From positions 5,476,001 through 5,540,000 of the forward strand of contig NZ_CP108093.1 of assembly GCF_036188265.1 (NCBI RefSeq): a stretch of 64,000 bases of DNA, written 5' to 3'. This document shows positions 1 through 8,320 of this stretch, in pieces (the first letter of the stretch is position 1; the number at the start of each line of letters is the position of its first letter). This DNA is from Streptomyces sp. NBC_00247 (lineage in GTDB: Bacteria; Actinomycetota; Actinomycetes; Streptomycetales; Streptomycetaceae). The notes below the pieces were generated by a model. That model was not told the origin of the DNA. It worked only from the letters and a program-made list of their open reading frames with translations, and did no database searches. Both the position numbers and the translations under genes were made by a program.

Positions 1-2187
1 GCGAAGAACGCGATCAAGGACTCCGCCCGCGTCCTCGGCTACCCGTACGCGATGGGCGACCGCCTCACCAAGGCCATGCCCGCCGACGTCCTCGGCAAGG
101 GCATCGACCTCAACGGCATCACCGACCCGAAGCACCCGCGCTACAGCGAGGCCGGCGAGATCCGGGGGATGTACGAGAACGAGCCGGACGTCAAGAAGGT
201 CATCGACACCGCCAAGGGCGTCGAAGGACTGGTCCGGCAGATGGGCGTGCACGCCGCCGGCGTGATCATGTCCAGCGAGCCGATCGTGGACCACGCCCCG
301 GTCTGGGTCCGGCACACCGACGGCGTCACCATCACGCAGTGGGACTACCCCCAGTGCGAGTCGCTCGGCCTGCTCAAGATGGACTTCCTGGGCCTGCGCA
401 ACCTCACCATCATGGACGACGCGGTCAAGATGGTGAAGGCGAACAAGGGCGTCGAGCTGGAGATGCTCGCCCTGCCGCTGAACGACCCCAAGACGTACGA
501 ACTCCTCTGCCGGGGCGACACGCTCGGCGTGTTCCAGTTCGACGGCGGGCCGATGCGCTCGCTGCTGCGCCAGATGCAGCCCGACAACTTCGAGGACATC
601 TCCGCCGTCTCGGCCCTCTACCGGCCGGGCCCGATGGGCATGAACTCGCACACGAACTACGCCGAGCGCAAGAACGCCCGCCAGGAGATCACCCCGATCC
701 ACCCGGAGCTGGAGGAGCCCCTCAAGGAGGTCCTCGGCCTCACCTACGGCCTGATCGTCTACCAGGAGCAGGTGCAGAAGGCGGCCCAGATCGTCGCCGG
801 CTACTCGCTGGGCGAGGCCGACATCCTGCGCCGCGTGATGGGCAAGAAGAAGGCCGACGAACTGGCGAAGAACTTCGTCCTCTTCGAGGCCGGCGCCAAG
901 AAGAACGGCTTCTCCGACGCGGCGATCAAGGCGCTCTGGGACGTCCTGGTGCCGTTCGCCGGATACGCGTTCAACAAGGCGCACTCCTCCGCGTACGGGC
1001 TCGTCACCTACTGGACCGCCTACCTCAAGGCGAACTACCCCGCCGAGTACATGGCCGCCCTGCTGACCTCGGTCAAGGACGACAAGGACAAGTCGGCGAT
1101 CTACCTCAACGAGTGCCGGCGCATGGGCATCAAGGTGCTCCCGCCGAACGTCAACGAGTCCGAGGCCAACTTCGCCGCCCAGGGTGACGACGTGATCCTC
1201 TTCGGGCTCACCGCCGTGCGCAACGTCGGCACCAACGTGGTGGACTCGATCATCCGGTGCCGCAAGGCGAAGGGGAAGTACGCCACCTTCCCCGACTTCC
1301 TCGACAAGGTCGAAGCGGTCGTCTGCAACAAGCGCACCGTGGAATCGCTCATCAAGGCCGGTGCCTTCGACGAGATGGGTCACACCCGCAAGGGACTCGT
1401 CGCCCACCACGAACCCATGATCGACAACGTGGTCCAGGTCAAGCGCAAGGAGGCCGAAGGGCAGTTCGACCTCTTCGGCGGCATGGGCGACTCGGACGAC
1501 GGCTCCTCCGAACCGGGCTTCGGTCTGGACGTCGAGTTCTCCGACATCGAGTGGGAGAAGTCCTACCTGCTCGCCCAGGAGCGCGAGATGCTCGGCCTGT
1601 ACGTCTCCGACCACCCGCTCTTCGGCCTGGAGCACGTCCTCTCCGACAAGGCGGACGCCGCGATCTCCCAACTGACCGGCGGAGAGCACAGCGACGGCGC
1701 GGTCGTCACCGTCGGCGGCATCATCTCCGGCCTCCAGCGGAAGATGACCAAGCAGGGCAACGCCTGGGCCATCGCCACCGTCGAGGACCTCGCGGGCGCC
1801 ATCGAGTGCATGTTCTTCCCGGCCACCTACCAACTGGTCTCCACCCAGCTGGTGGAGGACACCGTCGTCTTCGTCAAGGGACGGCTCGACAAGCGCGAGG
1901 ACGTACCCCGGCTCGTCGCCATGGAGATGCAGGTCCCCGACATCTCGAACGCGGGCACCAACGCGCCGGTGGTCCTCACCATCCCCACCGTGCGGATCAC
2001 GCCCCCGATGGTCAGCCGCCTCGGCGAAGTGCTCTCCAGCCACCGGGGCGACACCGAGGTCCGCATCAAGCTCCAGGGCCCTCGCAAGACCACCGTCCTC
2101 AGGCTCGACCGGCACCGCGTCAAGCCCGACCCGGCGCTCTTCGGCGACCTCAAGGTGCTGCTCGGCCCGTCCTGCCTGGCCGGCTGA
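1..2187 (+). CDS. dnaE: DNA polymerase III alpha subunit, C-terminal part (5' end outside window)
   Basis: Replicative polymerase catalytic subunit. The reading frame is open from base 1 and continues upstream, so only about 728 C-terminal residues are present; the PHP domain and first catalytic aspartates lie outside. Visible are the palm segment KMDFLGLRNL with a catalytic-site Asp, the fingers region (GVFQFDGGPMRSLLRQM, SALYRPGPM), the HhH region, and near the C-terminus an OB-fold of the VVTVGGIISGLQRKMTKQG type. Composition and codon use are normal for the chromosome. It ends before a 17-bp hairpin shared with the convergent small gene. The family assignment is certain; the exact role (main DnaE rather than error-prone DnaE2) is inferred from its close match to the DnaE1 type. 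Confidence 0.97.
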   Translation, partial: AKNAIKDSARVLGYPYAMGDRLTKAMPADVLGKGIDLNGITDPKHPRYSEAGEIRGMYENEPDVKKVIDTAKGVEGLVRQMGVHAAGVIMSSEPIVDHAPVWVRHTDGVTITQWDYPQCESLGLLKMDFLGLRNLTIMDDAVKMVKANKGVELEMLALPLNDPKTYELLCRGDTLGVFQFDGGPMRSLLRQMQPDNFEDISAVSALYRPGPMGMNSHTNYAERKNARQEITPIHPELEEPLKEVLGLTYGLIVYQEQVQKAAQIVAGYSLGEADILRRVMGKKKADELAKNFVLFEAGAKKNGFSDAAIKALWDVLVPFAGYAFNKAHSSAYGLVTYWTAYLKANYPAEYMAALLTSVKDDKDKSAIYLNECRRMGIKVLPPNVNESEANFAAQGDDVILFGLTAVRNVGTNVVDSIIRCRKAKGKYATFPDFLDKVEAVVCNKRTVESLIKAGAFDEMGHTRKGLVAHHEPMIDNVVQVKRKEAEGQFDLFGGMGDSDDGSSEPGFGLDVEFSDIEWEKSYLLAQEREMLGLYVSDHPLFGLEHVLSDKADAAISQLTGGEHSDGAVVTVGGIISGLQRKMTKQGNAWAIATVEDLAGAIECMFFPATYQLVSTQLVEDTVVFVKGRLDKREDVPRLVAMEMQVPDISNAGTNAPVVLTIPTVRITPPMVSRLGEVLSSHRGDTEVRIKLQGPRKTTVLRLDRHRVKPDPALFGDLKVLLGPSCLAG

Positions 2188-2241
2188 CCGCGGCGGCACC
2201 CGGACACGACACGTGACCCGGTGCCCCGCGTACGACACACG

Positions 2242-2279
2242 AAGGGGCGCTCCCGCCGACGACGGCGGGAGCGCCCCTT
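2242..2279. terminator. Bidirectional hairpin terminator between dnaE and the small gene
   Basis: Perfect 17-bp stem (2242-2258 with 2263-2279) around an ACGA loop. It starts with AA and ends with TT, so it can work in both directions. It lies between convergent genes. Confidence 0.9.
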
Positions 2280-2297
2280 ACTGCGTTGTCACGGCCG

Positions 2298-2477
2298 TCA
2301 GTTGTGGCCGAAACGACGCTGGTGCTTGCGGGCCACGTCCGAGGGGCTGCCCTGGGCCTGCGACTGAGACGTGCTCCGGTCCTCGAAGGACGTCGACTTC
2401 GCCTGCTCCGCTCCGCGCTCCGCGGCGGACGCGCGATCCTGCTGGCTGCCCTGCTTACGGTTCTTGTTCTTGGCCAT
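2298..2477 (-). CDS. Small hydrophilic protein of unknown function (59 aa)
   Basis: Begins with ATG at 2477, preceded 7 nt away by a strong AGGAGG ribosome-binding site, and encodes a 59-residue protein starting MAKNKNRKQG. It is very rich in Lys, Arg, Gln and Ser and has no hydrophobic segment or Cys, so it is probably soluble and possibly disordered or nucleic-acid associated. No catalytic motif is visible. It is transcribed alone, convergent to dnaE and divergent from the NYN-domain gene. Small basic Gln/Ser-rich proteins of this kind are annotated only as hypothetical in Streptomyces. Coding status is well supported by the ribosome-binding site and third-position GC. Confidence 0.8.
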   Translation of the reverse strand: MAKNKNRKQGSQQDRASAAERGAEQAKSTSFEDRSTSQSQAQGSPSDVARKHQRRFGHN

Positions 2478-2722
2478 GGTGAATGCCTCCTGTGGGGAGT
2501 CCTGGTTGCCAGGACCGATGCCAGACTCACATAGCCCCACAGAGCACGCATGTTGGATCATTACCTTCCGTAGTGGACACCACTGCGGGCCTCCGACGGG
2601 AAACCTCCACCGCATCCGCCACGCCGAAGATCGAGTTCCGGCCGTCTCCTTCCACGCGGTCGGGCAGACTCGACAAAAACCCTGCACGGCCGTTCGCCGA
2701 ATTCCGGAAGAGGGTGGAACGC

Positions 2723-3997
2723 GTGGACCGTTGCGTCGTCCTGGTGGACGCCGGATACCTGCTGGGCGCCGCCGCGAGCCTGCTGGCGGGCGAACCCGCC
2801 CGTTCGCGCATCACCGTGGACCACGCCGCCCTGATCCAGGGTCTGCGCGAGCGGGCCGAGGCCGACACCGAGCAACCCCTGCTGCGCATCTACTGGTTCG
2901 ACGGCGCCCCCGACCGCGTACCGCAGCCCGAGCACCGTCGGCTGCGGGTCATGCCGAGGGTCACCGTCCGCCTCGGCGCGCTGACCCGGAGCGACGGGCG
3001 CTGGGCGCAGAAGGGCGTCGACGCGGCCATGCACGCCGAACTGACCGAACTGGCCCGCAACCGCGCCTGTTCCGACGTGGTCCTGGTGACCGGCGACGGC
3101 GATCTGCTGCCCGGACTGATGTCCGCGAAGGAACACGGGGTCGCCGTCCACCTCTGGGCCGTCCAGGCCGCGGACGGCGACTACAACCAGTCCGAGGACC
3201 TGGTGGCCGAGGCCGACGAGCGCCGCGTGCTCGACCGTGCCTGGATCACCAAGGCCGTCCGCGCCAAGGAGGCCGGCGGGATCTGCGCCCCGCAGCCCCA
3301 GCCGCGCCCCGAGATCGCCGCGATCCTCTCCGCACCCCTGCCCGAGGCGGCCCTCGCGGCCTCCGCCGAGCGCGCCTCGGAGGCTCAGGCGGAGGCCCAG
3401 GCGGCGGCCCGCGTCGGCGCCCCGCCCGCGCCCCGCCCGGAGACCGGTCCGCCCGGGGACGAGCCCGCGCCCGCACACCACCACAAGGGCGTCCCCACTC
3501 CGAAGGACCTCGCCGCCCTCCGCGCCACCGCCGGCACCCCCGCGGCCCCGGCGACGGCCCCGACCGCCCCGGTGCCGAACGCCACACTGCGCTGGTCCTC
3601 GGACCGCGGATGGGCCGACCGGGGCCCGCTGGGCGAACCCCCTGAGACCGCGTCGCTGCCCACCCTCGCCCAGGTCACCACCGCCGAACAGCGCTGGGCC
3701 GACCGCGAGGAGGACATCACCACCGTGGGCGGCGACCCCTTCGAGGTCGGCCAGGTCTTCGCCCGCCGGTGGATGGAACGGCTCCCGGAGACCGTCCACC
3801 TCCAGAAGCTCTCCACCATGTACCCGCGCATCCCGCACCGGATCGACGGCGAGCTCCTGCGGTACGCGGCGCGCTTCGGACTCCTCGCCCACAAGGACGA
3901 CCAGATCGACGAGCACGACCGCTACGCCATCCGGGCCGGTTTCTGGCGCGAGATCGACATCACGGCCGCCGTGGACCGCGCTCCCGCCCCGGAATGA
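2723..3997 (+). CDS. NYN-domain (PIN-like) protein with C-terminal OST-HTH-like domain
   Basis: About 424 aa. The N-terminal ~190 residues carry an NYN/PIN-like ribonuclease fold: VVLVDAGYLLG provides the first acidic residue, KGVDAAMHAEL the second Asp, and VVLVTGDGDLLPGL the third acidic cluster. A long Ala/Pro-rich linker (about residues 195-320) follows. The last ~80 residues (from DPFEVGQVFARRWMERLP) look like a winged-helix OST-HTH/LOTUS RNA-binding domain. The start is taken as GTG 2723 because AGAGGG sits 7 nt upstream; GTG 2714 is an alternative. It probably acts on RNA, but its target is unknown. It stands upstream of an ABC transporter pair with a 91-nt gap. Confidence 0.85.
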   Translation: MDRCVVLVDAGYLLGAAASLLAGEPARSRITVDHAALIQGLRERAEADTEQPLLRIYWFDGAPDRVPQPEHRRLRVMPRVTVRLGALTRSDGRWAQKGVDAAMHAELTELARNRACSDVVLVTGDGDLLPGLMSAKEHGVAVHLWAVQAADGDYNQSEDLVAEADERRVLDRAWITKAVRAKEAGGICAPQPQPRPEIAAILSAPLPEAALAASAERASEAQAEAQAAARVGAPPAPRPETGPPGDEPAPAHHHKGVPTPKDLAALRATAGTPAAPATAPTAPVPNATLRWSSDRGWADRGPLGEPPETASLPTLAQVTTAEQRWADREEDITTVGGDPFEVGQVFARRWMERLPETVHLQKLSTMYPRIPHRIDGELLRYAARFGLLAHKDDQIDEHDRYAIRAGFWREIDITAAVDRAPAPE

Positions 3998-4088
3998 CCC
4001 GGCGGGCCCCCGCCCGGCACGGCCGGGTACGGCCCCCGACCGGCCCCCGTCGCAATCCGGACCATCCGACCCCGTACTCTCGTACCTC

Positions 4089-5114
4089 GTGAGTACGGGC
4101 ACAGCACAGGCACTGAGGGCCACCGGGACCGTGTGCGCGGTGCGTGATCTGGTGAAGACCTACCCGGCCGTCCGGGGCCGCCGCGGTACGCCCGCCGTGC
4201 CCGAGGTGCGGGCCACCGACGGCGTCACGATGGAGGTGCGCGGCGGCGAGATCTTCGGGCTGCTCGGCCCCAACGGCGCCGGCAAGTCCACCCTGGTCCG
4301 CCAGCTCACCGGCCTGATGCGCCCCGACTCCGGCAGCGTCGAGGTGCTCGGCCACGACCTCGTACGCCATCCCGAACGCGCCTCCCGGCTCATCGGCTAC
4401 CTCGGCCAGGAGTCCACCGCCCTGGACGAGCTCACGGTGTCCCTCGCCGCCGAGACCACGGGGCGGCTGCGCGGCCTCTCCGTACGCGACGCCCGCGCCG
4501 AGCGCGACGCCGTACTGGAGGAACTCGGCCTCACCGAACTGGCCGGACGCCCCCTGAAGAAGCTCTCCGGCGGTCAGCGCAGGCTCGCCTGCTTCGCCGC
4601 CGCCCTCGTCGGCCGGCGCCCGGTGCTGATCCTGGACGAGCCGACCACCGGCATGGACCCCGTCGCCCGCCGCTCCGTCTGGGCCGCCGTGGACCGGCGC
4701 CGGGCCGAGCACGGCGCGACCGTCCTGCTGGTCACCCACAACGTCATCGAGGCGGAGACGGTCCTCGACCGGGTCGCCGTCGTCGAACGCGGCAAGATCA
4801 TCGCCTGCGACACCCCGCAGGGCCTCAAGGAGCAGGTGGCCGGCGAGGTCAGGGTCGAGCTGATGTGGCGCGAGCGCGCCCCGCTCGACGTCCCGGAGGT
4901 CGCCGCCCTGCGCCCCTCGGCCGAGGAGTCCGGGCGCCGCTGGGTGCTGCGCCTGAAGCCGGACGAGGCGCGGGCCGCCGTCGCCGCGGTGACCGGTGGT
5001 GCGGCCTTCGCGGCGCTGGACGACTTCACCCTGGCCACGCCCAGCCTGGAGGACGTCTACCTGGCGCTCGGCGGGGACGCGGCCGCGGCGCGCCGGGGAC
5101 TGGTGAAGGCGTGA
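4089..5114 (+). CDS. ABC transporter ATP-binding protein (exporter, DrrA/CcmA type)
   Basis: Couples ATP hydrolysis to export through the permease encoded next. Walker A is LLGPNGAGKST (about residues 59-69), the signature is LSGGQRR, and Walker B with catalytic Glu is VLILDEPTTGMD, followed by the His-switch LLVTHN. The C-terminal ~90 residues form the extension usual for ABC-2 ATPases. The start is GTG 4089, giving 341 aa. No Shine-Dalgarno is visible, but a TACTCT box lies 9 nt upstream, suggesting a leaderless mRNA. An 85-nt gap separates it from the permease. The substrate cannot be told from sequence; ABC-2 exporters of this type handle drugs, lipids or polysaccharides. Confidence 0.92.
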   Translation: MSTGTAQALRATGTVCAVRDLVKTYPAVRGRRGTPAVPEVRATDGVTMEVRGGEIFGLLGPNGAGKSTLVRQLTGLMRPDSGSVEVLGHDLVRHPERASRLIGYLGQESTALDELTVSLAAETTGRLRGLSVRDARAERDAVLEELGLTELAGRPLKKLSGGQRRLACFAAALVGRRPVLILDEPTTGMDPVARRSVWAAVDRRRAEHGATVLLVTHNVIEAETVLDRVAVVERGKIIACDTPQGLKEQVAGEVRVELMWRERAPLDVPEVAALRPSAEESGRRWVLRLKPDEARAAVAAVTGGAAFAALDDFTLATPSLEDVYLALGGDAAAARRGLVKA

Positions 5115-5199
5115 GGGCGGTGCCCCCGGCGGGCGGGGGCCGCGTGGACGGACGAGACGTGTGTGGACGAACAGCGGTAGCGAACGGGAGCAGCGCCAG

Positions 5200-6060
5200 G
5201 TGACGAGCATCGTTCGGGCCGAGGCGGTGTCCCCGGCCGGCGGGCAGGCGTCCGGCCGCCCGGGTACGTCCACCGGGCCGGCCCGCGGGTCCTGGGCCGG
5301 GGAACCGGCCCCGCTGGCGCCGCGCGCCCGGCTGCTGCCCGCGCTGGCCGCCGTGTACCGGGCCCAGCTCTCCCGGGCCCGGGTGGCCCGTATCCCGCTG
5401 CTGTTCGTGGCGACCTTCCAGTCCGTCGGCATCATGATCATGATGCGCGGAGTGGTCGACGGCGGCACCGAGGCGCGGGCCGTGGTCGCGGGCTCCAGCG
5501 TGCTGGTGGTCGCCTTCGTCGCGCTCAACCTGCTCGCCCAGTACTTCGGCCGGCTGAGGGCCGACGGCGGGCTCGACCACTACGCCACGCTGCCGGTGCC
5601 GCCCGCGGCCGTGGTGCTGGGCGCGGCGGGCGCGTACGCCTCCTTCACGGTGCCGGGCACCGTCTTCACCGCGGTCGCGGGGAGCGCGCTCTTCCAGCTG
5701 CCGATGTCGCACCTGTGGGTGCTGGTCGCCGTGGTCCCGCTGGCCGGGGCGGCGCTGGCCGGGCTGGGGGCCGCGCTGGGCCTTCTGGCGCCACGCCAGG
5801 AGCTGGCCACCCTGCTGGGGCAGCTCGGCATGTCGGCGGCGCTGCTGCTGGGCGTACTGCCCGCCGAGCGGCTGCCGGAGGTGGTGCGCTGGGCGCGCGA
5901 CCTGCTGCCGTCCACGTACGGGGTGGAGGCGCTGGCCCGCTCCTTCGACGCCCACCCGGACTGGACGGTCGTCGCGCTGGACCTCGGGGTCTGCGCGGCC
6001 GTGGGGGTCCTCTCGCTGGCCGTGGCGACCTGGGCGTACCGCCGGGCCGCCGTGCGCTGA
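5200..6060 (+). CDS. ABC-2 type transporter permease
   Basis: Membrane partner of the preceding ATPase. After a ~45-residue Pro/Gly-rich cytoplasmic N-terminus there are about six hydrophobic segments (for example IPLLFVATFQSVGIMIMM, VLVVAFVALNLLAQYF, ELATLLGQLGMSAALLLG and VVALDLGVCAAVGVLSLAV) in ABC2_membrane order. The start is placed at GTG 5200, with GGGAG 9 nt upstream; GTG 5161 would add 13 residues. The length of about 286 aa is usual for the family. It follows the ATPase closely and so forms a two-gene export operon. The transported compound is unknown. Confidence 0.9.
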   Translation: MTSIVRAEAVSPAGGQASGRPGTSTGPARGSWAGEPAPLAPRARLLPALAAVYRAQLSRARVARIPLLFVATFQSVGIMIMMRGVVDGGTEARAVVAGSSVLVVAFVALNLLAQYFGRLRADGGLDHYATLPVPPAAVVLGAAGAYASFTVPGTVFTAVAGSALFQLPMSHLWVLVAVVPLAGAALAGLGAALGLLAPRQELATLLGQLGMSAALLLGVLPAERLPEVVRWARDLLPSTYGVEALARSFDAHPDWTVVALDLGVCAAVGVLSLAVATWAYRRAAVR

Positions 6061-6159
6061 CCGGCTGCCGGCCCGCCGGGGTACGGCGGTGCGGCGGCCG
6101 GGTGCCCGGTGATCAGGTCCGGTGCGGCGCCGAGCCGGGCCGCCTGGCACGATGGCACG

Positions 6160-6963
6160 GTGACCGCACCCTTGACGCCGCCCGATCCGCCGACGCCCTA
6201 CGAGCCCTGGCCGGTTCCTCCGGCGGGTTCGCACCTGGCCCCCGCCCAGTCGCCGCCCGACCGCGCCGAGGCGCGGGGCGAGGTCGTCCGGGCAGCGGCC
6301 GTCACCGTGGTGCTGGCCGTCGCGGGTGTGGCCCTCGGCCTTCTCTGGCTCTGGCTCTCCCCGCGCATCCCGCTGATCTCGGACGAGACGGCCGTCTACC
6401 TCAAGGACGGCGAGGGCGAGGAGGCGATCGGGGCGGACGGCACGTTCGCCCTGCTCGGCGCCGGCTTCGGCGTCGTCTCGGCCGTCGTGGTCTACCTGCT
6501 CCGGCGGTCCGGCGGAATCCCGACCGTGGTGGCACTGGCGCTCGGCGGGGTGCTGGGCGGGCTGCTCGCCTGGTGGCTGGGTGCCGCCCTCGGCCCGACC
6601 TCCGACGTCGTCGCCCACGCCAAGGCCGCCGGCCAGGGTGTGGCCTTCGACGCGCCGTTGGAGCTCCACGCGAAGGGAGCGCTGCTCGCCTGGCCGGTGG
6701 CCGCGATGGTCGTGCACCTGATCCTCACGGCGGTCTTCACGCCCCCGGACCCCGACCCCGACACCCCGTGGACGCACACCGACTGGGCGCCGCGCGGCGC
6801 CGAGGCGTACGGCACGACCGGACAGCCGGTCCATGGCACCCCCGGCACCCCCGGGGCCCCCGGCACCCCCGGTACGCCTGGCGCGCCCGGTGCCGGAGCC
6901 CCCGACGCGCCCGCCGCGCGGGCCCGGGCGCAGAGCGACCCGGAGGGCCCCGCAGGACCCTGA
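6160..6963 (+). CDS. DUF2567-like membrane protein with collagen-like tail
   Basis: About 267 aa. A Pro-rich N-terminus is followed by four hydrophobic segments (near residues 50-72, 100-120, 127-147 and 180-198), consistent with a small integral membrane protein. The central motif LWLWLSPRIPLISD and the acidic extracytoplasmic patch after it resemble DUF2567 proteins of actinobacteria, whose function is unknown. The C-terminus carries a run of Gly-X-Pro triplets (PGTPGAPGTPGTPGAPG). GTG 6160 is used as start; upstream ATG 6109 would add 17 unlikely residues. A CACGAT box immediately upstream suggests leaderless transcription. The DUF assignment comes from recall of family features, so it is moderate. 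Confidence 0.75.
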   Translation: MTAPLTPPDPPTPYEPWPVPPAGSHLAPAQSPPDRAEARGEVVRAAAVTVVLAVAGVALGLLWLWLSPRIPLISDETAVYLKDGEGEEAIGADGTFALLGAGFGVVSAVVVYLLRRSGGIPTVVALALGGVLGGLLAWWLGAALGPTSDVVAHAKAAGQGVAFDAPLELHAKGALLAWPVAAMVVHLILTAVFTPPDPDPDTPWTHTDWAPRGAEAYGTTGQPVHGTPGTPGAPGTPGTPGAPGAGAPDAPAARARAQSDPEGPAGP

Positions 6964-7021
6964 CCGCCCGTCCGAGAGGGCTCCGGGGCCCCGGCCCACG
7001 TACGCCGTGCCCGGGCCTTCG

Positions 7022-7519
7022 CTACGCGCGCCCGATCGGCGCGAACACCGCGCCGGTGAGCCGCGCCAGGTCCGCCGCCGCGAGCTCGACCTCCAGGCCC
7101 CGGCGGCCGGCCGAGACGCAGATGGTCGGGTGCGATCCGGCCGTGTCGTCGAGGACCGTACGCAGCCGCTTGCGCTGGCCCAGCGGGGAGATTCCGCCGC
7201 GTACGTACCCCGTGGTGCGCTCGGCCGCCGCCGGATCGGCCATGGCGGCACGCTTGCCGCCCACCGCCGAGGCGAGCGCCTTCAGGTCCAGCGAACCCGC
7301 GACCGGGACCACCGCCACCGTCAGTTCGCCGTCCACGTCGGCCACCAGGGTCTTGAAGACCCGGTCGGGGGAGACACCCAGGGCCTCGGCCGCCTCCTCG
7401 CCGTAACTGGGGGCCGCCGGATCGTGCTCGTACGAGTGGACCGTGAACGCGGCCCCGGCCGCGGTCAGCGCGACCGTGGCCGGGGTACCGCCCTGCTGCT
7501 TCTTCGTCTTCTTCGCCAC
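7022..7519 (-). CDS. ybaK: Cys-tRNA(Pro)/Cys-tRNA(Cys) deacylase, YbaK family
   Basis: Trans-editing factor that hydrolyses misacylated aminoacyl-tRNA. The 165-aa protein has the YbaK/EbsC fold throughout. Its central segment DRVFKTLVADVDGEL contains the invariant Lys, and GYVRGGISPLGQRKRLR is the substrate-loop signature of this family. The start is GTG 7519 with GGAG about 11 nt upstream; the Lys-rich N-terminus (AKKTKKQQGG) is common in Streptomyces homologues. It is the last gene of a leftward run, 49 nt after the LON-domain gene. No obvious terminator separates it from the convergent membrane-protein gene at 6963. Confidence 0.93.
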   Translation of the reverse strand: MAKKTKKQQGGTPATVALTAAGAAFTVHSYEHDPAAPSYGEEAAEALGVSPDRVFKTLVADVDGELTVAVVPVAGSLDLKALASAVGGKRAAMADPAAAERTTGYVRGGISPLGQRKRLRTVLDDTAGSHPTICVSAGRRGLEVELAAADLARLTGAVFAPIGRA

Positions 7520-7568
7520 GGGCGGAAGGTCTCCGGCTTGTTCGGGTGGGGGCGGGATCGGTGTCGGT

Positions 7569-8315
7569 TCAGTTCAGGTGCGTGGGGGCACGGGTGAGGT
7601 CCACGGCGGGCAGCGACGGGAGATGGCGGATGACCGCCGTCTCCTTGCGGAGCAGGGAGAGTTCCTCCCGCAGCCGGGTCGCGGTGTCCGGGGCCTGCAG
7701 CAGCCGCTGCTTCGTGCCCACGTCCAGCACGGTCGCGGCGGCCACCAGGTAGGAGACGACGGACGGTTCGTCCGGCAGGTCGCCGCCCGTGGTCAGCGAC
7801 CGTTCGCTCGCCCCGGCCAGCCGCTTCTGGTACGTGCGGAAGGCCCGCATCACGCCCTCGGCGAGGGTCCGGGCCTCGCCGGCCTCCTCGTCCTCGGCGA
7901 GATGCTCCACCTCGGCGGTCAGATACGGGCCGCTCGCGTCCACCGAAAGCAGCCGGACCCGGGTGGTGCCGGTGGCCAGCACCTCGAAGGTGCCGTCGGC
8001 GCGCTCACGGATCTTGGCGGCGTCCGCCACGCAGCCGACGCGGTGGAAGGACTGGATCGGGTCGGTTCCGAAGCCGTCGGCGGGCGCGAGATCGGCCGGG
8101 ACCGCCGCACTCTCCGGCATCCCGGTGCCGGTCGTCGCGGTCTCCCGGCCGTCCCGGACGGCCACCACCACGAAGCGGCGGGGTTCGTCCTCGTCGGTCT
8201 TCAGCAGCTCGCGCATCATGGCGCGATATCGCTCCTCGAAGACGTTCAACGGCAGCACGAGGCCGGGGAACAGAACCGCGTTGAGCGGGAAGAGGGGCAG
8301 GTGCGCTGTGGTCAC
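7569..8315 (-). CDS. LON substrate-binding-domain protein (stand-alone)
   Basis: A 248-aa protein made almost entirely of the N-terminal substrate-binding domain of Lon protease (HLPLFPLNAVLFPGLVLPL, NVFEERYRAMM) plus an alpha-helical C-terminus, with no ATPase or protease domain. Such single-domain proteins are widespread in actinobacteria; they probably bind unfolded or misfolded proteins, but their role is not settled. GTG 8315 begins only 5 nt after the stop of the upstream gene, so the two are probably translationally coupled. The start matches the usual family N-terminus, with LPLFPLN at residue 6. Confidence 0.9.
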   Translation of the reverse strand: MTTAHLPLFPLNAVLFPGLVLPLNVFEERYRAMMRELLKTDEDEPRRFVVVAVRDGRETATTGTGMPESAAVPADLAPADGFGTDPIQSFHRVGCVADAAKIRERADGTFEVLATGTTRVRLLSVDASGPYLTAEVEHLAEDEEAGEARTLAEGVMRAFRTYQKRLAGASERSLTTGGDLPDEPSVVSYLVAAATVLDVGTKQRLLQAPDTATRLREELSLLRKETAVIRHLPSLPAVDLTRAPTHLN

Positions 8316-8320
8316 AACGC

